Shown: positions 26,883 to 36,216, counted from the stretch's first letter. The stretch: 64,000 nucleotides of DNA from Jannaschia sp. CCS1 (GCF_000013565.1 NC_007802.1:248001-312000); one strand, 5' to 3'. Notes: generated from the letters alone by a model not told the origin. Numbers and translations: made by a program.

Positions 26883-27878
26883 CCCGCTGAGGGCGTCGGC
26901 AATACGGTAGTGGCCAGTCTCAATCCCGTTCCAGTTGCGGATCGGGCCGTGGGTGAAGGCCTGCGCTTCGGGATGGTTCGGATCAAGTACGCCCAGACGC
27001 CCAAGGATATGGGCAATCGCGGCCTCGGACCCACGGGTGGCACCATCGGCAATCTTCAGGGCAACGCCGATCTTCAGCTCCGGCACGATGGCGATGAACA
27101 CACCCTCCGCGCCGGTCTTGACCGCGGCACGGTGGCCCATGGTGCGCATCAGGCGCGTACAGGCGCGCCCCTCTCCGGCGACCAGATCGGGATGGGCCAT
27201 CATCGCCTCGCGCAGGCGCACCATCGCGGCTTCGCGCGAGCCTCCATCGGGCGACGCGGCGGCAAAAGCGGCCATGGCGCGGGCAAGGCCCGAAAGGCGG
27301 GTGGCGAAGTTCGGTGCAGAACAGCCGTCAATGGCGTATTCCGGGTTCGGCTCTTCGGTGACGTCGTCCCAGGCCTCCATGATCGCGGCCTGAAGGGGGT
27401 GGGCTGGGTCAACGTAGTCTGGTCCCGCGCCGACGTGCTTACCATAGGTCAAAAAGCCCGTGTGCTTGCCGGAGCAATTGTTGTGCCGCTGGTCCGGGCC
27501 GCAATGGCTGCAAATCAGTGCGTCGCGGGCGGGAATGTCATTGGGCCACTGGGATCCACAGCGGAAATCGGCTTCGCCCAGACCGATATGCTCCAGCCAT
27601 CCTGTCACCCGGTCCGTATGGATCGCGGCCCCCTGGTGCGATGCGCAAGCCAGCGCCAAATGCTCGGGCGTCAGTGAAACTGCGTCTGCTGCACCGCTTT
27701 CAACCAGCGGCAGGGCCTGTATCATCTTCGAAGATGACCGCGGCAAGATCCGGTCTTCCGTGGCCCCGAGACCGGCAATCAACCCCTCACCATGCCGCCA
27801 GATTGCGACATGTCCGCGATGCTTACACTCCAGAATTGGACCGCGATGGACCTCTACCAAGACCTCAGCCGTGTTCAT
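26871..27878 (-). CDS. L-asparaginase II, Rhizobium etli type
   Basis: A 335-residue enzyme hydrolysing asparagine to aspartate and ammonia. It belongs to the family of inducible R. etli asparaginase, which is unrelated in fold to the E. coli enzymes. The characteristic residues are all present: Ser48 and Lys51 in RSSSKM, the metal-linked Cys135, Lys138 and His139 in NCSGKHTG, and a further Cys186 in DGCSAPNF. It is cytoplasmic, with no signal sequence. It is convergent with the hybrid kinase (12-bp overlap) and divergent from the IalB pair. The start ATG matches the family's short N-terminus. Confidence 0.93.
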   Translation of the reverse strand: MNTAEVLVEVHRGPILECKHRGHVAIWRHGEGLIAGLGATEDRILPRSSSKMIQALPLVESGAADAVSLTPEHLALACASHQGAAIHTDRVTGWLEHIGLGEADFRCGSQWPNDIPARDALICSHCGPDQRHNNCSGKHTGFLTYGKHVGAGPDYVDPAHPLQAAIMEAWDDVTEEPNPEYAIDGCSAPNFATRLSGLARAMAAFAAASPDGGSREAAMVRLREAMMAHPDLVAGEGRACTRLMRTMGHRAAVKTGAEGVFIAIVPELKIGVALKIADGATRGSEAAIAHILGRLGVLDPNHPEAQAFTHGPIRNWNGIETGHYRIADALSGLRI

Positions 27879-28048
27879 TCCGTCCCAATCCCTTCACATC
27901 CCGGCGAATTTCCGCCATCGGGGCTTTTTTCAACGCGCGCTTTCCGTTACATTCTTGGCAATTACGGTCGGACGCCCCTTCATTCTTGATGACCTAAAAA
28001 TCGGGTGCCGACCAGAGGCAGCGAATAGGGCTGGAGGCTCTGACACAC

Positions 28049-28576
28049 ATGAAGACATATCTTGCTGGTATTCTGGCGGGCGCAATGGCTTTGACGGCCA
28101 CGGTCGCGCTTGCCCAGGACGAATCAACAAACCGCGTGAACGCGGAAACCGATTGGTCCGTGTTCATCGAGGATGATCCAACTCAATGCTGGGTCGTCTC
28201 AACCCCGTCCGAGACCGTGAACACCCGCGACGGTCGCGTCGTGTCGGTGCGCCGGGGCGAAATCCTGATGTTCGTGTCGTTCTGGCCAGGGCAGGAGCGG
28301 TTGGGCGAAGTCAGCTTCACCGGCGGCTATCCCTTTGCGGATGGGTCTACCGTGTCGATGGAGATCGGCGATTCCTCGTTTGAGTTGTTTACCGAGGGAG
28401 AGATGGCTTGGGCGGCGTCTCCACAGGATGATGATCGCATCATCACCGCCATGAAGCGGGGTGCGGAAGCCGTTCTGACGGCGCGCTCCTCTCGCGGAAC
28501 CCAAACGCAGGACACGTTCAGCCTTCTGGGCTTTACGGCAGCGGTTGAGGATGCAGAGGCCCGCTGCGGGAACTGA
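28049..28576 (+). CDS. IalB-family exported protein, copy 1
   Basis: A 175-residue secreted protein with a Sec signal (MKTYLAGILAGAMALTATVALAQ). The mature domain has the invasion-associated-locus-B pattern: a CWVVSTP strand, an EILMFVSFWPG strand, GYPFADGSTVSMEIG, then a D-rich DDDRIITAMKRGAEAVLTARSSRG segment, and a final cysteine (EARCGN) that can pair with the first. It is followed after 5 bp by a paralogue. Despite the family name, IalB proteins are widespread in free-living alphaproteobacteria and their role is unclear. Confidence 0.88.
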   Translation: MKTYLAGILAGAMALTATVALAQDESTNRVNAETDWSVFIEDDPTQCWVVSTPSETVNTRDGRVVSVRRGEILMFVSFWPGQERLGEVSFTGGYPFADGSTVSMEIGDSSFELFTEGEMAWAASPQDDDRIITAMKRGAEAVLTARSSRGTQTQDTFSLLGFTAAVEDAEARCGN

Positions 28577-28581
28577 TCGTC

Positions 28582-29088
28582 ATGGGGCTTAAATCACGTC
28601 TTCTGGCGCTGTGCCTGTGTTTGGCAGCCCCTGCCGTTGCACAGGCGCAAGACGCACTTTGGCCTGTCTATGTGCAAGACAATCCGACCCGCTGTTGGAT
28701 TGTCTCGACGCCCACTGACACGGTGGCCTCTCGTGATGGGCAAGACGTGTCAGATAACATCAGCCGGGACGAAGTGCTTTTGTTCGTGTCGTTCTGGCCC
28801 GAGGATGGCCGAGTCGGAGAGATCAGTTATACTGGCGGATATCAGTTTGCGGTCGGCAGTACGGTGTCGCTTGTTGTAGGGAGCCTTGCGGTTGAGATGT
28901 TCACCGAAGGGCCGATGTCCTGGGCAGGGTCCCCCGAAGACGACGCGCGTATCATCGCCGCGATGCGCGACGGATCGGAGGTCGTGGTGACCGCGACCTC
29001 CACGCGCGGGACGGAGGTTGCCGACACCTTCAACCCGCAAGGCTTCGCGCTGGCCATGGATGACGCCCAGGTCCGTTGCGCGCCCTGA
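28582..29088 (+). CDS. IalB-family exported protein, copy 2
   Basis: A 168-residue paralogue of the preceding gene, with signal MGLKSRLLALCLCLAAPAVAQAQ. It keeps the same order of blocks (RCWIVSTP, VLLFVSFWP, GGYQFAVGSTVSL, SPEDDARIIAAMRDGSEVVVTATSTRG) and the conserved end cysteine (VRCAP). The pair arose by tandem duplication but has since diverged strongly, with only the core blocks alike. Co-transcription with copy 1 is very likely because the gap is 5 bp. rlmN follows 63 bp further on. Confidence 0.88.
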   Translation: MGLKSRLLALCLCLAAPAVAQAQDALWPVYVQDNPTRCWIVSTPTDTVASRDGQDVSDNISRDEVLLFVSFWPEDGRVGEISYTGGYQFAVGSTVSLVVGSLAVEMFTEGPMSWAGSPEDDARIIAAMRDGSEVVVTATSTRGTEVADTFNPQGFALAMDDAQVRCAP

Positions 29089-29151
29089 GGGGTTTGCGTG
29101 GACGCGTGGCCTCCTATATGGGAAGCCAATCCTAGGAAGAGTATTGTTGTC

Positions 29152-30330
29152 ATGACCGCCACTGCGCCTATCACGCAAGACGTTCGCACGTTTCCGCGCA
29201 AGTTGCCCGACGGGCCGGTCAATTTGATCGGTCTCACCCGCGACGGTCTGCGCGCCGCGTTGATTGAGGCCGGGACACCGGAAAAACAGGCCAAGATGCG
29301 CACGGGACAGATCTGGCAATGGCTGTACCAGAAGGGCGTGCGCGATTTTGCGTCGATGACGAATCTGTCCAAGGATTACCGTGCGATGCTGGCCGAGACC
29401 TTTGTGGCTGATGTGCCTGAGGTTGTGTCCAGGCAGGTCAGCGCCGATGGAACCCGCAAGTATCTGGTCCGCATCGCAGGTGGCCATGAGGTGGAGGTCG
29501 TCTACATCCCCGAAGTGGATCGCGGTACGCTGTGTATTTCCAGCCAGGTCGGGTGCACGCTGACCTGCTCGTTTTGTCACACCGGCACGCAAAAACTGGT
29601 TCGTAACCTGACCGCGGGGGAGATCATTGGCCAGGTCATGTTGGCTCGGGATGATCTGGACGAATGGGTGCCGACGGGTGAAGGCAGCGACGCAAAGCCG
29701 CGTCTGGTGTCCAACATCGTTCTGATGGGCATGGGCGAGCCGCTCTATAATTTTGAGAACGTTCGCGACGCGATGAAGATCGCGATGGATCCGGAAGGCA
29801 TCAGCCTCTCGCGGCGCAGGATCACGCTGTCCACTTCTGGCGTGGTGCCCGAGATTGCGAAAACCGCGCAGGAGATCGGATGTCAGTTGGCCGTGTCCTT
29901 CCACGCCACAACCGATGACGTGCGCGACAAGCTGGTCCCGATCAACAAGCGCTGGCCGATTGCCGATTTGCTGGATGCTTTGCGCGACTACCCTCGCGTC
30001 AGCAACTCAGAGCGGATCACGTTCGAATATGTGATGCTGAAGGACGTCAACGACAGCGACGCGGATGCACGGCGTCTGGTGCAGTTGATCAAGGGGATCC
30101 CGGCGAAGATCAACCTGATCCCGTTCAACGAATGGCCGGGCGCGCCCTATGAGCGGTCTGACTGGGCCCGGATCGAAGCGTTTGCAGATATTATCTACAA
30201 GGCTGGCTATGCCTCTCCCATCCGCACGCCCCGTGGGGAGGATATCATGGCTGCTTGTGGTCAGTTGAAGTCTGCCACGGAACGCGCCCGGAAGTCTCGC
30301 AAGCAGATTGAGGCGGAAGCCGGGCTATAA
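29152..30330 (+). CDS. rlmN: Dual-specificity rRNA/tRNA adenine C2-methyltransferase
   Basis: A 392-residue radical SAM enzyme that methylates C2 of 23S rRNA A2503 and some tRNA A37. The cluster-binding motif CTLTCSFC is at Cys135/139/142, and the second catalytic cysteine lies near the C-terminus in IMAACGQLK. The SAM-contacting GMGEPLYN motif is present. The ATG at 29152 has a GGAAGAG ribosome-binding site; the upstream in-frame GTG adds a non-conserved stretch. The stop is followed by a terminator shared with the small gene at 30407. Confidence 0.96.
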   Translation: MTATAPITQDVRTFPRKLPDGPVNLIGLTRDGLRAALIEAGTPEKQAKMRTGQIWQWLYQKGVRDFASMTNLSKDYRAMLAETFVADVPEVVSRQVSADGTRKYLVRIAGGHEVEVVYIPEVDRGTLCISSQVGCTLTCSFCHTGTQKLVRNLTAGEIIGQVMLARDDLDEWVPTGEGSDAKPRLVSNIVLMGMGEPLYNFENVRDAMKIAMDPEGISLSRRRITLSTSGVVPEIAKTAQEIGCQLAVSFHATTDDVRDKLVPINKRWPIADLLDALRDYPRVSNSERITFEYVMLKDVNDSDADARRLVQLIKGIPAKINLIPFNEWPGAPYERSDWARIEAFADIIYKAGYASPIRTPRGEDIMAACGQLKSATERARKSRKQIEAEAGL

Positions 30331-30346
30331 ACACCATCCTTCCACG

Positions 30347-30379
30347 AAAAAAGGCGCAACCCGTGAAGGTCGCGCCTTT
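30347..30379. terminator. Rho-independent terminator for the small gene at 30407 (also faces rlmN)
   Basis: A 12-position stem with one mismatch pairs 30350-30361 with 30368-30379 around a 6-nt loop. On the minus strand it is followed by TTTTTT, giving a classical terminator for the 61-residue gene. It also lies 16 bp after the rlmN stop and may act in both directions. Confidence 0.88.
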
Positions 30380-30390
30380 CCAATGTCGTG

Positions 30391-30600
30391 CAACTTGATC
30401 CGGAGATCAGTTGTGGTGCAGGGCCAGAACCAGCAGCAGAACTGCGATTGCGGGCACCAGGATGCCGCCAGCGGAGGAGCCGGTGTCTTCAACGATGACA
30501 ACGGGCTCAACGTGTGTGGGAGCCACATAGCCGCCAGCGAATGCGCCGGTTGCGACAACGGAAAGTGCAGCTGCGAGAGCAAGTTTCTTCATAGTATTCT
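30391..30600 (-). repeat. Tandem duplicate unit 1 (paired with 30781-30990)
   Basis: This block and 30781-30990 are near-identical over the coding region plus the start and stop surroundings. I count 13 differences in the 183 coding bases, all synonymous. Twelve fall in the 5' half of the gene and one in the 3' half. Both stop codons lie inside a GATC-cored inverted repeat (CTGATC-CGGA-GATCAG in the other copy). Confidence 0.85.
30407..30592 (-). CDS. Small exported/membrane protein of 61 residues, copy A
   Basis: The protein has a Sec-type N-terminus (MKKLALAAALSVVATGAFAGG), a short acidic linker (VEPVVIVEDTGSSAGG), and a C-terminal hydrophobic stretch of about 15 residues ending in HHN. 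Its sequence is identical to the gene at 30797. A good ribosome-binding site (AAGGAG) precedes the ATG and a strong terminator follows, so it is a separate transcription unit. I recall similar short proteins in Rhodobacteraceae but know no function. If the signal is cleaved, about 40 residues anchored by the C-terminal helix remain. Confidence 0.85.
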   Translation of the reverse strand: MKKLALAAALSVVATGAFAGGYVAPTHVEPVVIVEDTGSSAGGILVPAIAVLLLVLALHHN

Positions 30601-30734
30601 CCTTAGCCCGGGTTCACGCACAGCGCGTCGGTTGGGCACATTTTACAAACCTTGGAACGACTCCTAGCCGCTGGGCCTTCGTCGTTGCAATGGGGCGGGT
30701 GAAAATCGCCGCAACAGAACTCAAAGGTGTTGCA

Positions 30735-30766
30735 CAAAAGAAAAGGCGCCGCCCGAAGGCAGCGCC
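30735..30766 (-). terminator. Rho-independent terminator of the small gene at 30797
   Basis: Stem 30745-30753 pairs with 30758-30766 (one mismatch) around a CGAA loop, followed on the minus strand by TTTTCTTTTG. It isolates copy B from copy A, so the duplicates are probably transcribed separately. Confidence 0.88.
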
Positions 30767-30780
30767 AATCCGAAGTCGTC

Positions 30781-30990
30781 CAAACTGATCCGGAGATCAG
30801 TTGTGGTGCAGGGCCAGAACCAGCAGCAGAACTGCGATTGCGGGCACCAAGATGCCGCCAGCGGAGGAGCCGGTGTCTTCAACGATGACAACGGGCTCAA
30901 CGTGTGTGGGAGCAACATAACCGCCTGCAAATGCGCCAGTGGCGACAACAGACAGAGCGGCAGCGAGAGCGAGTTTCTTCATAGTAATAT
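30781..30990 (-). repeat. Tandem duplicate unit 2 (paired with 30391-30600)
   Basis: Second copy of the duplicated block, in the same orientation, offset by 390 bp. Similarity reaches from the stop-codon hairpin to just past the start codon. The ribosome-binding sites differ (GAGGAT here, AAGGAG in the other copy), as do the upstream regions, so promoters are probably not shared. Confidence 0.85.
30797..30982 (-). CDS. Small exported/membrane protein of 61 residues, copy B
   Basis: The residue sequence is identical to the protein at 30407: Sec-like signal, acidic linker, hydrophobic C-terminus. All nucleotide differences between the copies are synonymous, so the protein itself is under selection. 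I chose the ATG giving MKKLALAAAL over the longer upstream frame because it has its own ribosome-binding site and matches copy A. The 294 bp upstream (30983-31276) holds no other gene that I can support. It presumably contains this gene's promoter. Confidence 0.85.
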   Translation of the reverse strand: MKKLALAAALSVVATGAFAGGYVAPTHVEPVVIVEDTGSSAGGILVPAIAVLLLVLALHHN

Positions 30991-31276
30991 CCTCATAAGA
31001 TACGCCCCTTTCACGCATCATGCGTAGGTTGGGGCACCCAAGACTGTACCTCGTGCATTTCTTTAAGCAGCAACCCGGTTTGATTGCAATGGCGCGGAAA
31101 ATGCCTCTGACATTGGAAACCGCGTATGTCGTCAAATTGGCAACACTTCTCTCGGTAGGCCTTAATCTACTAGGCGCGGACGGCGGAATATCGCCTCATC
31201 CGTTTCTTTTTTGAACCCGTATGGAACCTTTTAACGCCGTCGAATCAAGGTGCTTCAGGGTGATTCCGTCCGCCCC

Positions 31277-31759
31277 TCAGGGGTAGATCGAAATCGGCGT
31301 TCCGTTTTCTACCATTGCGTATATCTGGCGCATTTCCGCATTCGTGACCGCGATACACCCTACCGTCCAGTCTTGATCGCGGCGGAATGGGCGCGGTGTG
31401 CCGTGGATAAAGATGTCGCCGCCCGGATCGACGCCCCTTTCACGGGCCTGGGCGATGTCGTCTTCATTGGGGTAGCTGATGCCGATGGACAGATACCACT
31501 GGCTGTTGGGGTTGCGCCGGTCGATCATGTATTCGCCCTCGGGCGTGCGACCATCGCCTTCCTCCAGCTTATGGCCTTCCGGGGCGAATCCAAGCTCGAT
31601 CTCGTAGCTCTCCAGCACGTCGTTGTTGTGCATCAGATACATCATGCGCTCGCCTTTGTAGACGAGGACCCGGGTCACCTGCGGACCGTCATAGTCGATG
31701 AACCGAGAGCACCCGGTCAGCGCAACAAGGGTCAACACAGCAATCAATAGAAAACGCAT
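31277..31759 (-). CDS. L,D-transpeptidase family lipoprotein
   Basis: A 160-residue lipoprotein: the signal ends in the lipobox LTGC (Cys17). The YkuD-type catalytic domain has His119 (FIHGTP) and nucleophile Cys135 (TVGCIAVTN). Upstream are the family's KGERMMYL and RTPEGEYMIDRRNPNSQWYLSI strands. It would act in the periplasm on peptidoglycan, making or breaking L,D cross-links or attaching proteins. It lacks LysM or other wall-binding domains. It stands alone between the small duplicated genes and the epimerase gene. Confidence 0.92.
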   Translation of the reverse strand: MRFLLIAVLTLVALTGCSRFIDYDGPQVTRVLVYKGERMMYLMHNNDVLESYEIELGFAPEGHKLEEGDGRTPEGEYMIDRRNPNSQWYLSIGISYPNEDDIAQARERGVDPGGDIFIHGTPRPFRRDQDWTVGCIAVTNAEMRQIYAMVENGTPISIYP

Positions 31760-31819
31760 GGGCCTGCCCGTTATTGTGTTTTGTCCCTGTTACACCGAAA
31801 GCCCGCGATCTGGCGAGAG

Positions 31820-32668
31820 CTAGGAGGTCTTTTCAGCGGAAAGAAGCGCGGCGAGGCCGGAACGGTAGTCCGGGTAGAGCAGCGTCACACCCAACTCATC
31901 TTTGATGCGGGTGTTATCGACCCGTTTGGATTCGGCGTAGAAGCTGCGACCCATAGGCGTCATTTCGGCGTCCTCAAAGGGGATCGCCTCCGGGATTGGC
32001 AGACCAAGCAGGTCAGCCGCATGGGCAATGACGTCTTGCGGCGGCGCGGGATCATCGTCGCAGACGTTGTAGGCGGCACCGGGGTTGGGTCGCGCGATGG
32101 AGGCCATCAGCACCTGTGCGATATCATCCACATGGGTACGGCTGAACACTTGTCCCTCCTTGATGATCCGCCGCGCGGTGCCGTTACGAACCTTCGCGAA
32201 AGGCCCGCGACCGGGGCCGTAGATGCCGGCAAGGCGGAAGATGTGCACCGGCAGGCCGTGGTCCTGGTGCAGCGCCATCCACTCCGCCTCCGCCGCAACC
32301 CGCGCCTCGCCGCGTTTGGTGGACGGCACCAGCGGCGTGTCTTCGGTCACCCATCCCCCTTGGTGATCGCCATAGACGCCCGTGGTCGACAGGTAGCCGA
32401 CCCACTCCGGCTTGGCCTTGGCAAAGGCGTCGCGATAGGTGGCAAGGACCGGGTCATGTCCGTCATCCGGCCCGGCGGAGATCAGGACGTGTGTGGCGTC
32501 CGCGATGTCTTGGCTCAGGTCGTCGCCGGGGAACAGGCGCGGTTCGGCGCCCCGCATGTTCATGGCTTTCTCGGACGTTCGGGTGGTGGCGGTGATGGTC
32601 CAAGTTTGGGGTAAAGCCCGCGCTAAGGCTTTGGATGAAAAGCCATATCCGAAGATCAACAGGTTCAA
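31820..32668 (-). CDS. NAD-dependent epimerase/dehydratase-type SDR protein (YeeZ-like)
   Basis: About 282 residues with an atypical Rossmann start ([16 protein letters not shown]), the [11 protein letters not shown] motif carrying the catalytic Tyr region, and [13 protein letters not shown]. This pattern fits YeeZ/YbjT-like atypical SDRs; the substrate is unknown. I placed the start at TTG 32668, which overlaps the queG stop (TTGA) and has GGAGAGG 5 nt upstream. A GTG 7 codons earlier is the alternative. It is the last gene of the GST-queG-SDR overlapping run. Confidence 0.83.
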   Translation of the reverse strand: MNLLIFGYGFSSKALARALPQTWTITATTRTSEKAMNMRGAEPRLFPGDDLSQDIADATHVLISAGPDDGHDPVLATYRDAFAKAKPEWVGYLSTTGVYGDHQGGWVTEDTPLVPSTKRGEARVAAEAEWMALHQDHGLPVHIFRLAGIYGPGRGPFAKVRNGTARRIIKEGQVFSRTHVDDIAQVLMASIARPNPGAAYNVCDDDPAPPQDVIAHAADLLGLPIPEAIPFEDAEMTPMGRSFYAESKRVDNTRIKDELGVTLLYPDYRSGLAALLSAEKTS

Positions 32669-33696
32669 AGCAACCTCTCCATCGCCCACCGTGCCGCATC
32701 TGCGACGGCCACATCCGGATCATCCGTCAAAGGCCGGGCGGCGTCCACCAGCTTGGCCTGCCCGGAATTGCCAATCGCATAGAGGATATTGCGCACGAAC
32801 CGATCACGTCCAATCCGCTTGATAGGAGAGCCTGAAAAGCGCGCTCGGAATCCGGCATCATCCAGCGCAGCCAAATCTGCGAGGAGGGGAGATCGTAGAT
32901 CGTCCCGAGGAGCGTAGCGAATATCCCGCGCGGTCTGCGCAAATTTGTTCCATGGACAGACGGCCAGGCAATCATCGCAGCCATAGATCCGGTTGCCCAA
33001 TTTTGCCCGAAGGGCCAGGTCGACTGGCCCCTTATGCTCAATCGTCAGGTAGGAAATGCACTTGCGCGCGTCCAGTTGGAACGGCGCGGGAAACGCATTT
33101 GTGGGGCAGATATCAAGGCAAGCGGTGCAGCTGCCGCAATGCTCTGCCTCTGGTTCATCGATTGGCAACTCAACCGTTGTGAAGATTGCACCCAAAAAAA
33201 CCCAGTTCCCCAGATCGCGCGCCAACAGATTGGTGTGCTTACCCTGCCACCCCAGCCCTGCCGCTTGTGCCAAGGGCTTCTCCATAACTGGGGCGGTGTC
33301 GACGAAGACCTTGATCTGTTCTCCCGGACATTGCGCCAGCAGCCATCTCCCGACGCGTTTGAGCCGCTTCTTGACCAGATCATGATAGTCACGCCCCTGG
33401 GCGTAGACGCTGATTGTGGCGCGATCCTTCCGTGCCAGTGCGTCGAGGGGATCGCTGTCCGGGGTGTATGGCTCGGCTAGCATCACGACAGACTTCGCCT
33501 CTGGCCACAACGCAGACGCATCCCCGCGCCAGTGCATCCGCTCCGCCATCCATCCCATCTGCCCATGAAAGCCAGCGTCCACAAACGCTTTCAGCCGCGC
33601 CGCCGTTTCGGGCACCGCATTTGGGCTGCAAACCCCCATCTTTGCAAAGCCCGCATCAAGGGCCTCGGTCCGAAGGGCGTCTTTCAGATCGGTCAA
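32665..33696 (-). CDS. queG: Epoxyqueuosine reductase
   Basis: A 343-residue cobalamin- and iron-sulfur-dependent enzyme that does the last step of queuosine tRNA modification. Two 4Fe-4S clusters are visible: [17 protein letters not shown] and [16 protein letters not shown]. The upstream region has the family's [16 protein letters not shown] and [18 protein letters not shown] motifs. A HEAT-like C-terminal helix pair ([15 protein letters not shown]) completes it. Both ends overlap neighbours by 4 bp, so it is co-translated with the GST and SDR genes. Confidence 0.96.
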   Translation of the reverse strand: MTDLKDALRTEALDAGFAKMGVCSPNAVPETAARLKAFVDAGFHGQMGWMAERMHWRGDASALWPEAKSVVMLAEPYTPDSDPLDALARKDRATISVYAQGRDYHDLVKKRLKRVGRWLLAQCPGEQIKVFVDTAPVMEKPLAQAAGLGWQGKHTNLLARDLGNWVFLGAIFTTVELPIDEPEAEHCGSCTACLDICPTNAFPAPFQLDARKCISYLTIEHKGPVDLALRAKLGNRIYGCDDCLAVCPWNKFAQTARDIRYAPRDDLRSPLLADLAALDDAGFRARFSGSPIKRIGRDRFVRNILYAIGNSGQAKLVDAARPLTDDPDVAVADAARWAMERLL

Positions 33697-34358
33697 AAGT
33701 CCAGGTTCGCGTAGTGGGGCGGCTGCGGGAAGCCAAAGATCTGATCGGCCAGGATGGACCGGAATGCGGGCCTTGACTTGATCGTCGCGTACCAGTCTTT
33801 CACGGGCTCACTCAGGGACCAGTCCACGTCCGAGATGTAATCCAGACAGCTCAAATGCGCGGCAGCGGTGAAGTCCGCCATCGTCATCTTGTCGCCCGCC
33901 AGCCAGCGGCGATGGTCCAGCAGCCAATCCATGTACCGGATGTGGAACTTGATGTTCTGCGCCCCGGCCTTCACCGCGCGTCCATCGGGATAGCCGCTGC
34001 GCATCAGTTTCTTGTGCACACGTTCGTGCACCAAATTGCGTGTGACTTCGGCGTGGAACTTGTCGTCGAACCAAGCCACCAGACGGCGGACCTCGGCGCG
34101 GTGCGCGGGGTCGCGCGGCATCAAGGCAGGTTCTGGCACCGTTTCCTCGATATACTCGCAGATCGCAGTGCTGTCACTCAGTGTGATGCCGTCGATCTTC
34201 AGGATCGGAACTTTGCCCGCCGGGTTGCGGCGCAGGAACTCCGTGGATGGCTCCCAATACTTTTCTTCCACCAACTCCACCTCGATCCGCTTTTCGGCCA
34301 GGATCAGGCGAACCTTGCGACAGAAAGGCGAGAGGGGGAAATGATAGAGGCGGTTCAT
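33693..34358 (-). CDS. Glutathione S-transferase family protein
   Basis: A 221-residue soluble protein with a thioredoxin-like N-terminal domain ([19 protein letters not shown]; cis-Pro in [10 protein letters not shown]; the glutathione-binding [11 protein letters not shown]) and an all-helical C-terminal domain. The active-site pattern SPFCRK suggests a cysteine- or serine-type catalytic residue. Its stop overlaps the queG ATG by 4 bp. The substrate is not evident, and conservation beside queG may be historical rather than functional. Confidence 0.92.
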   Translation of the reverse strand: MNRLYHFPLSPFCRKVRLILAEKRIEVELVEEKYWEPSTEFLRRNPAGKVPILKIDGITLSDSTAICEYIEETVPEPALMPRDPAHRAEVRRLVAWFDDKFHAEVTRNLVHERVHKKLMRSGYPDGRAVKAGAQNIKFHIRYMDWLLDHRRWLAGDKMTMADFTAAAHLSCLDYISDVDWSLSEPVKDWYATIKSRPAFRSILADQIFGFPQPPHYANLDF

Positions 34359-34412
34359 CGGGGGCTGCTCGTCAGTGTGTTCGGTTGTCTTTGCAAGCTG
34401 GCCGGGGAAAAA

Positions 34413-35132
34413 TCAATTCGCAAAGCAATCAGCGCGCCCATCCGCGCGGATCAAAGCCGCCCCGTCAGCGATGGAACGCGCGCGCCGGTTGACAAGATCT
34501 GACGGAGAACCGGCGTCACGCCGTTGTGGATTGGGCAGAACCGCCGCCATCAGCGATGCCTGCCGCGCCGTCAGATCAGCGGCAGACACGCCGAAATGGT
34601 GTTGCGCGCCGGCTTCCGCCCCGAAGACACCGGGCGCAAATTCGGCCACGTTCAGATAGACTTCCAGGACACGGCGTTTGGGCCAGACCAGCTCCATCAC
34701 CGGGGTGATCGCGGCTTCCAGCGCTTTGCGCACCCAGGACCGCCCGTGCCACAAAAACGCGTTTTTCACCGTCTGCTGGCTGATCGTTGACCCACCGCGC
34801 GCCGCGCCATCGGCAATCGCGTCACGAATGGCGGTCATGTCAAAGCCCCAATGCAGGCAGAAATTCGCGTCCTCCGCGGCGACAACCGACCGGGCGAGCA
34901 CGGGCGCGATCTGATCCATGGGCACCCAATCCCGCTCGATCCCGCCTAAACGTGCTCGCTCTTGTTGCATGTAGATCGTCGTGGGCACCGGCACGACCGC
35001 GTAGGCCACGATCCACACCAGCATCAGCGCGCCAAGCCCAAACATGCCCCGAAGCAGCCATCTCCGCATCGCCTGCGCCAACAAACGCGCGCGTGATACA
35101 TTCTTCTTGGATTTGCGCGCCCGTTTGGCCAA
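34413..35132 (-). CDS. mtgA: Monofunctional biosynthetic peptidoglycan transglycosylase
   Basis: A 239-residue GT51 glycosyltransferase that polymerises lipid II. A basic N-terminus (KRARKSKKNVSR) precedes one transmembrane helix (FGLGALMLVWIVAYAV). The catalytic EDANFCLHWGFD and the GGSTISQQTVKNAFLW motif are both present. There is no transpeptidase domain, hence 'monofunctional'. It is divergent from the ureohydrolase gene; the 115-bp gap holds both starts. Confidence 0.95.
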   Translation of the reverse strand: MAKRARKSKKNVSRARLLAQAMRRWLLRGMFGLGALMLVWIVAYAVVPVPTTIYMQQERARLGGIERDWVPMDQIAPVLARSVVAAEDANFCLHWGFDMTAIRDAIADGAARGGSTISQQTVKNAFLWHGRSWVRKALEAAITPVMELVWPKRRVLEVYLNVAEFAPGVFGAEAGAQHHFGVSAADLTARQASLMAAVLPNPQRRDAGSPSDLVNRRARSIADGAALIRADGRADCFAN

Positions 35133-35247
35133 TGCGTTCCGGCTCCCTCATTCCCCGTTCCTGAAATATCCCCGCCGGAGGCTCCGACGCCACCCCCTGG
35201 CGCAACATCCTCTTGCAGGTGCCGCCCATCCGCCGCACCTTTGCTCC

Positions 35248-36216
35248 ATGACGAATGGATATGACTCTGGCCGCCTGAACCTGCCCTTCGTGGGGATCTC
35301 CACCTTCGGCAAATACGATTATGTACAGGATTGGAGCCGGATTGACGCCGATGTTGCGATCCTGGGTGCACCGTTTGATTTTGGCACCCAATGGCGGCCC
35401 GGCGCGCGGTTTGGGCCCCGCGCAATCCGGGAGGCGTCAACGCTCTTTGCCTTTGGTCACGCCGGGGCCTACGATCATGAGGATGATGTCACCTACCTCG
35501 GGCCTGGCACCAAGATTATCGACATGGGCGACGCCGATATCATTCATACCCAGACCGAGGCATCCCATGCCAATATCGAGACAGGTGTGCGCGCCGCCCT
35601 GGCCGCGGGTGCAATTCCCGTGACGCTTGGCGGTGATCACTCCATCAACATCCCCTGTATCCGCGCGTTTTTCGATCAGGCACCGATCCACATCGTCCAG
35701 ATTGATGCACATCTCGATTTCGTCGATGAACGCCACGGCGTGCGATATGGGCACGGCAACCCCATGCGTCGCGCGGCGGAGCAATCCTATGTGACGGGCC
35801 TGTCGCAATTCGGCATCCGCAACGTCAGCTCCACGGCGAAGGAGGGGTATGACGACGCACGAAGGTTCGGGTCGGACATTCAATCCGTCCGCCAGATCCG
35901 CGCCATGGGGGCGGAGGCCGCTGCCGCCCGCGTGCCCGAGGGCGTGAACCTTTATGTCACCATCGACATTGACGGTTTCGATCCATCTATCGCGTCTGGC
36001 ACTGGCACGCCCTCCCACGGCGGGTTCCTCTACTATGAGGTGCTGGAGTTCCTCGCCATCCTTGCCAAACGCAATTGTATCGTTGGTGTGGATCTGGTGG
36101 AGGTCGCACCGGATTACGACCGGGACGGCACGACGGCGATCCTTGCGGCGCAGGTTCTGCTGAACCTCATCGGGCGTATCCTTCACGCAAAGGCACTGTC
36201 AGCCGATCAGGTTTAG
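35248..36216 (+). CDS. speB: Agmatinase-family ureohydrolase
   Basis: A 322-residue arginase-superfamily enzyme, most likely hydrolysing agmatine to putrescine and urea. Manganese-binding motifs are GGDHS, DAHLDF and DIDGFDPS. Other guanidino substrates (guanidinobutyrate, guanidinopropionate) are used by close relatives and cannot be excluded. ATG 35248 was chosen because the longer frame upstream runs into the mtgA gene and its promoter. The 3' end overlaps the convergent topoisomerase gene by 18 bp. Confidence 0.9.
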   Translation: MTNGYDSGRLNLPFVGISTFGKYDYVQDWSRIDADVAILGAPFDFGTQWRPGARFGPRAIREASTLFAFGHAGAYDHEDDVTYLGPGTKIIDMGDADIIHTQTEASHANIETGVRAALAAGAIPVTLGGDHSINIPCIRAFFDQAPIHIVQIDAHLDFVDERHGVRYGHGNPMRRAAEQSYVTGLSQFGIRNVSSTAKEGYDDARRFGSDIQSVRQIRAMGAEAAAARVPEGVNLYVTIDIDGFDPSIASGTGTPSHGGFLYYEVLEFLAILAKRNCIVGVDLVEVAPDYDRDGTTAILAAQVLLNLIGRILHAKALSADQV

